Below are positions 51,612 to 59,975 of a DNA stretch of 64,000 nt, piece after piece. The stretch is taken from contig CASFID010000036.1 of the NCBI GenBank assembly GCA_949294665.1, forward strand, positions 1 through 64,000, given 5' to 3'. This stretch comes from an uncultured Eubacteriales bacterium. GTDB taxonomy: Bacteria; Bacillota; Clostridia; Lachnospirales; Lachnospiraceae. Numbering within the stretch: the stretch's first letter is position 1; every line of letters starts with the position of its first letter. The notes under the pieces are model-generated. The model was given only the letters and a program-made list of their open reading frames with translations, had not been told where the DNA came from and did not search any database. The position numbers and the translations under genes were made by a program.

Positions 51612-53571
51612 CTTCAAATCTGTCTTTCCATATCTTGAATCTGTTATCCCCTTCATCATCGATCCAGTACTCTTTCAGCATGGGGAAAATGTCATACTTT
51701 AATATCGAGCGGATCCATCCGTCCGTACATTTCTCAGGCGTACAGTCGCAAAAATAACTGTGTCCGATGCAGAATCCTGCTCCCAGCAGCGGATCCTTTC
51801 TGATCTTATCATTTAACTTTTTCAGTTCTTTGATCACGCCGTTAAAGTGCTCGTTTGCCAGACTCTGCGCATATTTTTTAAATCCCTCCGAATCAAATCC
51901 CGGTTCAACGTCAAAAAAGCTGAATCTTCTCCTCAGAGCATAATCGAGCATGGCCAGGCTCCGGTCCGCCGTGTTCATCATCCCTATAATATACAGATTT
52001 TCCGGAACGGAGAATTCCTCACCGGTATAGCCCAGCGTGATCTTCTCTCCACGATACTCCTTCTCGATCAGCATGAGAAGCTCCCCGAATATCTTGCTGA
52101 TATCGCCGCGGTTGATCTCATCGATAATAAAGAAATACTTATGTTCGGAATCGCCTGCGGCTTTTTTGCAGAACTTGTAAAATATGCCTTCTCTAAGCTC
52201 AAAACCATCTCCATCCGGCCTGTATCCCATCACAAAGTCCTCATATGTATAATTCTGATGGAACTGGACGAACTGGATCCGTTCGTCATCTTTCCATCCT
52301 GTCATAGAATAGGCAAGCCTTTTGGCCATAAAAGTTTTCCCTACCCCGGGCGGTCCCTGGAGGATAATATTCATTTTCCTTTCCAGCAGATTTTTTAACT
52401 CATCATACTTTTCTGATGCACTGTTTTCCCGGCCGCCATCGCCAATATATATTTTTGAAAGGAAATTGTCTTTTGTATATTTATTTTTCAAAGCATAGAT
52501 CGCTCTGGCCAGTGAGTCTCTCAGCCTGTAAGTGACTTCACCGTCGTTATCTCTTTCAACGTACAGCACCAACTGGATTCCGGACTCGCCCTTCTGCCTG
52601 GGAGCCGGACTGCCGGCTTTGTGCACGAGCCGCCACATAAGTGATCCTCCCGCAGTGAAAATATTTGTGTTGTTATTAGATTGTCTTTGATACTCTCTTG
52701 TAAGTCCGCCGAACTCCCTGCGCTGCCATTCTTCCCTGCCATGCAGATACATCAGTACATTTATATTATCCTGTGTAAACACATCTTCGTCTTCCATTAC
52801 CCGCAGCCAGTCATCCACAGACAAACTGTCAAAAAAGCGTTTCGTTATCTCGATCTTATCTTCCGAATCCGTAGCATACATGCTCAATGCTGATACGATA
52901 TCCGCGGTAAGAATGCGCCGCTCCCTGTCATATTTCCCATAGTCTTCCTGCTTTTCAAGCAATTCGGTCAATTCTTTGTCTCCGATGATCTCTTCCCTGA
53001 TCTCATCATACAGCCGGTAACAGTTTTTTATATTTTCTCTGTCCGCTCCGACCTTGAAACAATACTTTTTCCCAAGCACTTCCGAAACTGTCTGCGCCTC
53101 CCAGAATCTGTAGATATAATACTTTTCCGGGCAATATAGCCACAGATAAATACTGGCTGCTGTCTCTGACGTATAATTCTTGTCGGACCAGAAATCATCT
53201 CCGGGGAAAGTGAGGAAATGACGCATATCTTTCTGAAATCCTTCGATCCGATCCCACATATCATAAGTTTCATCAAACAATCGCTCAAATACTGTCTTCG
53301 CTCTCCCGGGAACATTTCTGATAAACCTCAGTACATTTGTAAAATAATCTTTATTTGTATCCGTCATCTCTGATAAGGCTTCCACTTTTCCCGGATCTTC
53401 CTTTAATTTATCCAAGAATCCGGAAACATCCGTCTTCCCGTCCTTTTGGAAAAATTTTATGCAGTCCAGTCTGAACTGAATATTTTTCCAGTGTCCTGCA
53501 GCTGTTGAATCATTTTCCAGTTCATCTCTCAGCTCTCTTTTGTATCGCTCCAACGCTTCGTATATCCGCAT
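51583..53571 (-). CDS. mcrB: McrB-like AAA+ GTPase subunit
   Basis: A 662-residue McrB homologue. Residues 1-390 are a family-specific N-terminal region (the likely recognition part, not an identified DUF3578 or EVE domain). The AAA+ motor follows: Walker A 'GPPGVGKTFMAKRLA', 'FHQNYTYEDFVMGYRP', Walker B 'FFIIDEINRGDISKIFGEL' and the McrB signature 'MMNTADRSLAMLDYALRRRF', which contains the NTAD guanine-specificity element. It pairs with mcrC, which overlaps its 3' end. Substrate modification cannot be read from the sequence. Confidence 0.92.
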   Translation of the reverse strand: MRIYEALERYKRELRDELENDSTAAGHWKNIQFRLDCIKFFQKDGKTDVSGFLDKLKEDPGKVEALSEMTDTNKDYFTNVLRFIRNVPGRAKTVFERLFDETYDMWDRIEGFQKDMRHFLTFPGDDFWSDKNYTSETAASIYLWLYCPEKYYIYRFWEAQTVSEVLGKKYCFKVGADRENIKNCYRLYDEIREEIIGDKELTELLEKQEDYGKYDRERRILTADIVSALSMYATDSEDKIEITKRFFDSLSVDDWLRVMEDEDVFTQDNINVLMYLHGREEWQRREFGGLTREYQRQSNNNTNIFTAGGSLMWRLVHKAGSPAPRQKGESGIQLVLYVERDNDGEVTYRLRDSLARAIYALKNKYTKDNFLSKIYIGDGGRENSASEKYDELKNLLERKMNIILQGPPGVGKTFMAKRLAYSMTGWKDDERIQFVQFHQNYTYEDFVMGYRPDGDGFELREGIFYKFCKKAAGDSEHKYFFIIDEINRGDISKIFGELLMLIEKEYRGEKITLGYTGEEFSVPENLYIIGMMNTADRSLAMLDYALRRRFSFFDVEPGFDSEGFKKYAQSLANEHFNGVIKELKKLNDKIRKDPLLGAGFCIGHSYFCDCTPEKCTDGWIRSILKYDIFPMLKEYWIDDEGDNRFKIWKDRFEDVFNKEENS

Positions 53572-53618
53572 TTATCTGTCCTCCATATTATCTGTCCGTT
53601 CAGTGCAGACGCTCAGAC

Positions 53619-54938
53619 TCACCGCTTTGCACGGGAGAACTCGCGTGCTAATCTTGTTTCGTACTCTTTCTGCAGAGCTTCCATATCTTTCCATATGTTT
53701 TCTCCCTCTTCCGGAGTATTGAAATATTTTCTGTATTCGGCAGGGATCAGTTCCAGGCTTTCCGGTTTATCCAGCTGATTGACCAGATGAAAATTTTCAT
53801 AAAGTATATTCCCTGACCTCACTCCAAGCTGCCCCTGATATATGTTCAGCGCTTTCTCAAGGTCGGAAAAAAGAATATTCTCCGGGTTTGTATCGCTGCT
53901 CTCATAAACCATGTCCACAATAGAATACGGGCTCCACAGATAAGTATCGTCAATCTGTGCATCCAGATTCAGAAATTTCACGATTGCATAACAGCAGCAC
54001 CGGTTTCCCAGAATATCTTTTACTTTTCTGCGCATTCGGACGTTCCCGTTCCAGCTCTTCAGATAAGCTTTCCCGATGATATACAGACCGCTTCCCGAAT
54101 CATTGTCCACCAGCAGCGGGACAACTGCCGTATCCATTCTGTTTTCACAGGCAAACTGATAAACTTCCTCTATCTCTTCCTTCATATCCACATTGCGGGA
54201 GACCTGTCGGGGATCTGTGCGATTGATGGCTGAGAGTTTCCGGAAAGGCAGGTCTTTTCTGGAAAAATACAGGTCCAGAAGTCCCATCGGAATAGTCTTG
54301 ATCCTGGATCTTTCAAGTTTTATCAGGCGGGGCTTCTCCTCCCTCTCCCACTCCGGACCATACTCACGGTCTGTTTCCCGCGGCAGCGGGTATCCGGCAT
54401 TGTACAGAAACTGCGCGGCCTCCGCATAGAGATAGAGATCCATTATCTGCTCCACCAGCCGCTCTGTCCTGTTGTGCCGGTAGGTTTTTTCCATCTGTTC
54501 CAATTCTTCCAGGACGGGCTGTTTTCTTCTTTTTCCCACTTTCGCTTCATTGGCCAGACGTCTCATCTCCTGTATAAAAGCCCTTGTTCTCCCGGCTCTG
54601 CCCTCCGGATCACGCTGCCTTCGCATGACTTCATACTCTGCAAGGAAATCGTAATACAGACAGAGGATCTCTATCGCCGGCTGATGCCCTGCAGGCCGCC
54701 GCCCCGACTTAGACGCGCTTTCCGCGGATATCTTTCGTCCTTTCTCTTCTATGGGAGGCGTCGGAGGACCGTAAACCGCCGTTTTCTCATATACCTGTTT
54801 CCTTTTTCTCACCGTCTCATGATTTCTCTTTTCTTCCCGAAAATAGCTGCACAATACGGAATGGCCTTCATAAAACATTACCCCGCTCCGCAAATCTTCA
54901 AAAAACCCTTCATGAAAGTGGCTGTAACTATCCTTCAC
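53619..54938 (-). CDS. Unrecognised protein of unit A (439 aa)
   Basis: No family recognised. Residues 35-95 are basic and low-complexity; residues 95-200 are helical and charged; the rest has a mixed fold with 'AVVPLLVDNDSGSGLYIIGK' and 'RCCCYAIVKFLNLDAQIDDT', features that faintly recall WYL-like or sensor domains. No signal peptide or membrane helix. It overlaps the preceding gene by 11 bases and is 47 bases upstream of mcrB, so it is a committed member of unit A. Weak similarity to WYL domains is a guess only. Confidence 0.6.
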   Translation of the reverse strand: MKDSYSHFHEGFFEDLRSGVMFYEGHSVLCSYFREEKRNHETVRKRKQVYEKTAVYGPPTPPIEEKGRKISAESASKSGRRPAGHQPAIEILCLYYDFLAEYEVMRRQRDPEGRAGRTRAFIQEMRRLANEAKVGKRRKQPVLEELEQMEKTYRHNRTERLVEQIMDLYLYAEAAQFLYNAGYPLPRETDREYGPEWEREEKPRLIKLERSRIKTIPMGLLDLYFSRKDLPFRKLSAINRTDPRQVSRNVDMKEEIEEVYQFACENRMDTAVVPLLVDNDSGSGLYIIGKAYLKSWNGNVRMRRKVKDILGNRCCCYAIVKFLNLDAQIDDTYLWSPYSIVDMVYESSDTNPENILFSDLEKALNIYQGQLGVRSGNILYENFHLVNQLDKPESLELIPAEYRKYFNTPEEGENIWKDMEALQKEYETRLAREFSRAKR

Positions 54939-55995
54939 AAGACTTTCTCCTATCTTCCACCGCCGATTTTTTCAGCTGTTTTTCTGCTCTCCTGAGCAGC
55001 GTCAGCGCAGTAAAATATGTGTTGTCATCCTGCAGATGGGCAATCCCTCTCTTTTCGGAAAATAATTGAACCGCAGCTTTTACATACTCCCCCAGGCTGG
55101 CTGCAATGTGGATCCTGTCGAGATCCTCTGAAGTTAATCCTTCAATATCAACATCGCAGTGCGGATCATATTTGTCAGACCGGAATGAGAGATAGCTTTC
55201 CACAAACTTTTCCGGCTCAACAAACTGATTTTTTATCTGTTCCGCCCATCTCTGCACCTCTTCTGAAAGAAATATCCCCTCCCAGAATTCATGAAAAAAT
55301 TCTGACGGAGTGCAGTCCATCTCTTCCATCTCTCCACGTATCTCCCGGGGAAGATAATGAAAATACTCCCTTTGAAGTTCCTCCGGATAAAGAGCTGACA
55401 GAGCCTTTCCGGTAAGGATATGGACCAGCCAGGAAGCCGGCCGGTATATTCCTTTCATATCTGCATAATCATTTCCGGACGCCTCCGATAACGCCTCCTG
55501 GACATACAGTTCTTCCGGACTCTCATAGTGATCGCCGGAATACCACAGGAAATCGTGGAATGTCTGCGTTGCCCCGGATATGTCCTTTCCCTCCGTGTCG
55601 CAAAGTGCGTCCATCTCGGAAATCCGGATAGCACAATAGAGAAAATTTCTGAAAAAGGTTTCCACATCCCGACTGAATTCAGGATAAAAGGTTAATTCCT
55701 CCTCCGCCTCCTCATCAGACTTTCCTGATTTCTCAAGCTTTTGCCGGTACTCTTCTCTTTCATATTTCGAGTAAATGATGGCATATTCTGTCAGTTCATC
55801 GATAAACTCGCATGTTTTCTTTTCGCTGTACATACCGTCTTCGTCTCTCACATACGGGAGAATACTCTCGTATTCCCCCGTAAGTCCGGCCCTGTACTGC
55901 TCCAGCTCTTCCAGAAAAAGTTTCTCCCGAAACTTTAAAAGAGCAATATCTTCTGTTTCTTTCCGGTGTGTTTTTCTATATTCTTCCTTTTTCAT
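54928..55995 (-). CDS. Unrecognised protein of unit A (355 aa)
   Basis: No family recognised. A highly acidic, helical protein with long charged stretches ('YSKYEREEYRQKLEKSGKSD') and Trp/Tyr-rich patches ('TFHDFLWYSGDHYESPEEL', 'FFHEFWEGIFLSEEVQRW'). No catalytic motif seen. It starts 35 bases after the ClpX-like gene and overlaps the next gene by 11 bases. An adaptor or regulatory partner of the ClpX-like ATPase is possible but unproven. Confidence 0.6.
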   Translation of the reverse strand: MKKEEYRKTHRKETEDIALLKFREKLFLEELEQYRAGLTGEYESILPYVRDEDGMYSEKKTCEFIDELTEYAIIYSKYEREEYRQKLEKSGKSDEEAEEELTFYPEFSRDVETFFRNFLYCAIRISEMDALCDTEGKDISGATQTFHDFLWYSGDHYESPEELYVQEALSEASGNDYADMKGIYRPASWLVHILTGKALSALYPEELQREYFHYLPREIRGEMEEMDCTPSEFFHEFWEGIFLSEEVQRWAEQIKNQFVEPEKFVESYLSFRSDKYDPHCDVDIEGLTSEDLDRIHIAASLGEYVKAAVQLFSEKRGIAHLQDDNTYFTALTLLRRAEKQLKKSAVEDRRKSCEG

Positions 55996-56030
55996 ATTTC
56001 AAATCGTTCCCTTTCTACATGTCAAGTATA

Positions 56031-57449
56031 TCACATCCTTTCTTCCAAAGAAACACGGTCATTCAACCAGTATTCCTTCCTGTCACAGTCGCCAAACATC
56101 TCCTCGTCCAGATATTCCTGGAGACGGCTCTGGAGATATCTTACACCAAATCCCGTTTCCGCGGCCTCCGCGGCCAGCCGCTTTTCCATTTCTCCGTTCA
56201 GATGGATCGTAACTCCATACTGCTTCTCCAGAGTGTGGACCGGTGAAATATACTCATCCCGCAGAATGGACCGAAAATCATTCTCCGTCATGGGATGGAG
56301 CTGTACGATCTGGTGGATCCGTCCGGCGATCTCCTGTCGGATCCCCGCATAGGCCACCAGATCTTGCGGGGTGATCGTATCCAGATATTGAAGATTGCTG
56401 TCCGCCTTCTGACAGTCTCTCCCGAATCCGATCGTCTCTTTCTCTTCATATGCAGTTTTTTCCTTTACCAGTCTTTCAAAACTCCCGCAGAATACAAAAC
56501 TGATACGGGAGCTGTCGAATTCAAGAGCATCCTTTTCTTTATCCTTCGGGAAGCACATCCGGGCCCCCTCGATCATTTTTAAAAGTTCGCTCTGACTCGC
56601 CGTAGCGTAATTCGTCCCGCCGGATCCGATCTTCGGTTCGCAGAATTTATCAAATTCGTCAAACACGATAATAGAACGTTCTATCTCATCACGGCTCATG
56701 CCCTGAAAGATATCCTGGAGCTTAAAGCTGCCGCTCCATCCCTGCATCGTGATGAACGTGCTGTCGATGATACGGACAGGGGGATAAACTTTCTGGAGAG
56801 TTCTCCATATCTCTGTTTTTCCGCAGCCGGTAGGCCCTACAAAGAGGAGATTCCTCTTCCTTCCTCTTATATGATTGTACAGAAGGAGTGACGCCGCCCT
56901 CACCGCCTCTTCCTGCCCGTATATCCTCGGGGAAAGATATCTGTAGATCATCCGGGGACTTGTCGCCAGATTCGGATCGAATGCTTTCGTCGCCTCGTCT
57001 TCTTCAATACGGGAGGCCTTTGGAAAACTGTCCGCATGCTGTCTTTTGTTTTCCCGGGAAAATCCATATATATCCGGTATCATATTCCCGTGCGGATCTC
57101 TCAGCGGTATCTTCTCTTCCGCCGTGAATCCCCCGTGAGAAGCAGCATAGCGGTCGGCAAGAATCTCTGCAAGAGAGCGGATACCCTTATCGTCCATCTT
57201 CAATTCAGATATAAAGTTGATCAGAAGCTGTCCGGCCGTTTTTGACGGCTCCTTCCCCCAGGGAGCAGAGAGTTCCTCCGCCTCAGCCAGGAGCTCATTA
57301 TACTCATCGTCGTCAATATCATTGTACGTTCCTTCTTTGGCGTGCTCGCAAAACAGGACGCAGGGATTCTGATGTCTGACGCTGTCTCTTTGTTCAGAAA
57401 CTTCTTTTACATATTTTTCAACCCACTTTAAACACATTGATCTTCTCAT
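56031..57449 (-). CDS. ClpX-like AAA+ unfoldase
   Basis: A 472-residue ClpX-type AAA+ protein. Residues 1-175 are a distinct N-terminal region with scattered cysteines instead of the ClpX zinc finger. The motor shows 'YGQEEAVRAASLLLYNH', Walker A 'GPTGCGKTE', Walker B 'IIVFDEFDKF' and sensor 2 'GFGVRYLQSRLQEYLDE'. At the place of the ClpP-docking loop it has 'ETIGFGRD', matching the IGF motif of ClpX. It heads unit A. The nearest possible partner is the ClpP-like gene at 46234 in the same block. Confidence 0.82.
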   Translation of the reverse strand: MRRSMCLKWVEKYVKEVSEQRDSVRHQNPCVLFCEHAKEGTYNDIDDDEYNELLAEAEELSAPWGKEPSKTAGQLLINFISELKMDDKGIRSLAEILADRYAASHGGFTAEEKIPLRDPHGNMIPDIYGFSRENKRQHADSFPKASRIEEDEATKAFDPNLATSPRMIYRYLSPRIYGQEEAVRAASLLLYNHIRGRKRNLLFVGPTGCGKTEIWRTLQKVYPPVRIIDSTFITMQGWSGSFKLQDIFQGMSRDEIERSIIVFDEFDKFCEPKIGSGGTNYATASQSELLKMIEGARMCFPKDKEKDALEFDSSRISFVFCGSFERLVKEKTAYEEKETIGFGRDCQKADSNLQYLDTITPQDLVAYAGIRQEIAGRIHQIVQLHPMTENDFRSILRDEYISPVHTLEKQYGVTIHLNGEMEKRLAAEAAETGFGVRYLQSRLQEYLDEEMFGDCDRKEYWLNDRVSLEERM

Positions 57450-57537
57450 AGAGCCTTCCTTTCTTTGAGCGTATTGAATTGTACCTGATCCATAACTGCC
57501 CGATGGATAACTCTATGATACACCTTTTCTATATTCC

Positions 57538-57554
57538 CTCGTAAATTATACGAG
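57538..57554 (-). promoter_or_regulatory. Promoter -10 with palindrome for unit A
   Basis: Minus-strand TATAAT lies inside CTCGTATAATTTACGAG, a 6-base-arm palindrome, about 90 bases upstream of the ClpX-like start. A consensus -35 is missing, suggesting regulation by a protein binding the palindrome. Confidence 0.5.
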
Positions 57555-57590
57555 CAACGCTTCTTTCCGGACTATAGTGTTACATATACA

Positions 57591-57619
57591 TTGTTTTTGC
57601 TGTTTGCAGGATGTATAAT
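57591..57619 (+). promoter_or_regulatory. Promoter of the 158-aa membrane protein gene
   Basis: -35 TTGTTT (57591-57596), 17-base spacer, -10 TATAAT (57614-57619), 45 bases before the ATG at 57664. Confidence 0.75.
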
Positions 57620-57663
57620 GTATAGCAACGGATATAGACAAAATGCGCAAACGGAGGTATTTT

Positions 57664-58140
57664 ATGAAATCTTTATTGCTGACTTCTCTCACTCATCCAT
57701 GGAAATTCATATGGCGCTATATCGTTTTGGCATGTATTGTTTTTCCTCTCATTTTTACACTTTCAGGTCTGATTTCCTCATTTGATTCAAGTCTCGGCAC
57801 GGTCTTCTATGTACTTATAATAATACCCACACTGTTTTGGGTGCGCAGCAACGTACGTTCTGAAGAAGAAGCGCGTATACGTGAGCTGAATAAATCACCA
57901 GAAGAAAAAGAACGGGAAAGACAAGAGAAAAAGAAACAGGCACAATTCTGGGCAAGACATTTCGCATACCGTGCGGCTCAGAGACACTACGAGGAACAAC
58001 AGGCAGAATATGAACGCCAGCAACGAGCAAGGAGTAACGTCATGTATTACGAAACACAGGCAAGATGGGCGGAAAAAGAAGGAAACTATTCAGCCGCTGA
58101 GGAATACCGGCGGGAAGCCGATTTATGGAAATATCTTTAA
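57664..58140 (+). CDS. Small membrane protein with charged coiled-coil tail
   Basis: A 158-residue protein with two N-terminal transmembrane helices (about residues 18-36 and 44-61) and a long highly charged helix ('EEEARIRELNKSPEEKERER') ending in Tyr/Gln-rich repeats. No family recognised. ATG 57664 has ACGGAGG 7 bases upstream; the earlier in-frame ATG lacks one. It is divergent from the accessory block and may not belong to it. Confidence 0.7.
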   Translation: MKSLLLTSLTHPWKFIWRYIVLACIVFPLIFTLSGLISSFDSSLGTVFYVLIIIPTLFWVRSNVRSEEEARIRELNKSPEEKERERQEKKKQAQFWARHFAYRAAQRHYEEQQAEYERQQRARSNVMYYETQARWAEKEGNYSAAEEYRREADLWKYL

Positions 58141-58252
58141 GCTGCCATAAAGTTCTGGACTTTACCGGCTCGTTTTGTCCCTCCGCACATTTTCTGTTTC
58201 CCATACATATATTATAAAGAATTTATTGATATCTTTAGTTTATGGAGGAATT

Positions 58253-59314
58253 ATGAAAAAGCGGATCTTAGCCGGTCTCACTGCTGCTCTTCTCTGTATC
58301 TCCCTGTTTTCCGGCTGTTCACAAAAAGCCGGAACAGAATCTCCCGCTGCTGAAAAAGGCGCATCGGAAGAAGATACAGAAGAGCCTGCTGCCGAGCCGG
58401 AACTTACCCATGTAACATTGAACGAAGTGGCTCATTCCATCTTCTATGCCCCCATGTATGTGGCAATAGAAGAAGGATATTTTGAAGAAGAAGGGATCAG
58501 CCTGGAACTCGTATGCGGGTTTGGAGCCGACAAGACTATGACTGCCGTTATCTCAGGCGAAGCGGACATCGGATTTATGGGATCTGAAGCTTCCATCTAC
58601 ACTTATGCCGAAGGCGCCACCGATTACGTCGTCAATTTTGCCCAGCTTACCCAGCGCGCCGGCAATTTCCTTGTGGCGCGCGAGGAAATGTCTGATTTCA
58701 CATGGGATGACTTAAAAGGCCATCTTGTCCTCGGCGGCCGCAAGGGCGGAATGCCTGAAATGGTGTTTGAGTATATCCTGAAACAAAACGACATTGATCC
58801 TCAGACAGATCTTGAGATCAATCAGAATATTGACTTCGGCTCTACAGCCGCTGCATTCGCAGAAGGCCAGGGGGATTTCACCGTCGAGTTTGAACCTGGA
58901 GCGACAACTCTCGAATCGGAAGGCTCAGGATACGTTGTTGCTTCTCTCGGCGAGGACAGCGGCTATGTCCCATACACGGCTTTCAGCGCGAAAAAGAGCT
59001 ATATCGACGAGAATCCCGAGGTTATCCAGGGATTCACCAATGCACTTCAAAAAGGTATGGATTATGTCCAGGAACATACCCCGGAGGAAATCGCAGCAGT
59101 CATAGAACCACAATTCCCGGAGACAGATCTGGAGACGATCACTACGATCGTTACACGCTACTATGATCAGGATACGTGGAAGAGCAATCTGATCTTTGAA
59201 AAGAGCAGTTTCGAGCTCCTTCAGGATATCCTGGAGAGCGCAGACGAACTGGAAGAGCGCGTGCCGTATGAGGATCTTGTGACCACAGAATTTGCAGCAA
59301 TCGCCGCTCAGTGA
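58253..59314 (+). CDS. NMT1/ThiY-type ABC substrate-binding lipoprotein (orphan)
   Basis: A 353-residue lipoprotein: signal peptide with lipobox 'LFSGC' (Cys near residue 22), acidic linker, then the NMT1-like fold used for nitrate, sulfonate, taurine or thiamine-precursor uptake ('HSIFYAPMYVAIEEGYFEEE', 'GEADIGFMGSEAS'). Neither permease nor ATPase genes follow. TGGAGGAATT precedes ATG 58253. The ligand is not predictable. Confidence 0.88.
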   Translation: MKKRILAGLTAALLCISLFSGCSQKAGTESPAAEKGASEEDTEEPAAEPELTHVTLNEVAHSIFYAPMYVAIEEGYFEEEGISLELVCGFGADKTMTAVISGEADIGFMGSEASIYTYAEGATDYVVNFAQLTQRAGNFLVAREEMSDFTWDDLKGHLVLGGRKGGMPEMVFEYILKQNDIDPQTDLEINQNIDFGSTAAAFAEGQGDFTVEFEPGATTLESEGSGYVVASLGEDSGYVPYTAFSAKKSYIDENPEVIQGFTNALQKGMDYVQEHTPEEIAAVIEPQFPETDLETITTIVTRYYDQDTWKSNLIFEKSSFELLQDILESADELEERVPYEDLVTTEFAAIAAQ

Positions 59315-59392
59315 TATAATAGCAACTGGCACAACAGCGGTATTCTGGCGATACGAAAGAAAATAAATATGTTATGACAGACACAGATACCG

Positions 59393-59434
59393 TATCAGCC
59401 TGGCGTCTTTATCTTGGAAAACACCAGGCTGATA
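59393..59434 (+). repeat. Hairpin after the orphan binding-protein gene
   Basis: TATCAGCCTGG (59393-59403) and CCAGGCTGATA (59424-59434) pair perfectly around a 20-base loop. It lies 80 bases past the stop and could work as a weak terminator or stabiliser, though no U-run follows. Confidence 0.5.
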
Positions 59435-59475
59435 TACTCTGCTAATTCAGGCAATGAAAGGATATCTGATTCACT

Positions 59476-59775
59476 ATGATCGATAAGAGACTTATTCCCT
59501 ACAAAGGATTGATGAAGGAGCCGTTTTCAGGAAGTCACCACGGTATGCGATATCTTCTCTCGGGCGATGACGGCAAGAACAGCACTACTTTCACAGTCTG
59601 GATATATCCCGAACCCTGGTGCTTTGAACAAACGTCCCCGGAGCAACGTGAAAGCGCATCGTTTCCCCTCTCGGAAGAAGGACTTGACCAGGCGATGGAC
59701 TGGCTCAGAGAACGCTATGAATCAGAAAAAGAGCGGTGGACGAAAGCCGCCCAGAATATGATGCACATCACCTGA
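59476..59775 (+). CDS. Small conserved hypothetical protein (99 aa)
   Basis: A 99-residue soluble protein: 'IPYKGLMKEPFSGSHHGMRY' at the N-terminus, 'FTVWIYPEPWCFEQT' in the middle and a helical C-terminus ('DQAMDWLRERYESEKERW'). I recall similar short proteins in Lachnospiraceae but no assigned function. GAAAGGA is 15 bases upstream of the ATG, farther than usual. Confidence 0.6.
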   Translation: MIDKRLIPYKGLMKEPFSGSHHGMRYLLSGDDGKNSTTFTVWIYPEPWCFEQTSPEQRESASFPLSEEGLDQAMDWLRERYESEKERWTKAAQNMMHIT

Positions 59776-59902
59776 GAGCAATGCTTTATCCCCGCTCTTT
59801 GAGGAGTTTATTTTCTTTTAATATTTTTTAAATTTTCTTCCATATATTGTCACAATGGATTCACATTTCCCTGTTATTCTTAGGCTATGAAATAAAGAAG
59901 AC

Positions 59903-59936
59903 AATGGCTGTATGGACAGCTGTTCGTATGGCCATT
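59903..59936 (-). terminator. Possible terminator after the MATE gene
   Basis: Minus-strand CAATGGC...GCCATTG, 7-base arms with an inner CAGCTG, followed by TCTTCTTTATTTC. It lies 40 bases past the stop at 59976. The rest of 59776-59975 shows nothing else. Confidence 0.5.
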
Positions 59937-59975
59937 GGACTTCGCCTAAAAACTACAGCTTTTAATAAAGCGTTC

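Noticed and set aside
44815-57449. Integrative conjugative element
   Set aside because: Only a coupling-protein homologue is present; no relaxase, integrase, VirB4-type ATPase or attachment repeats were seen, so a conjugative element is not supported.
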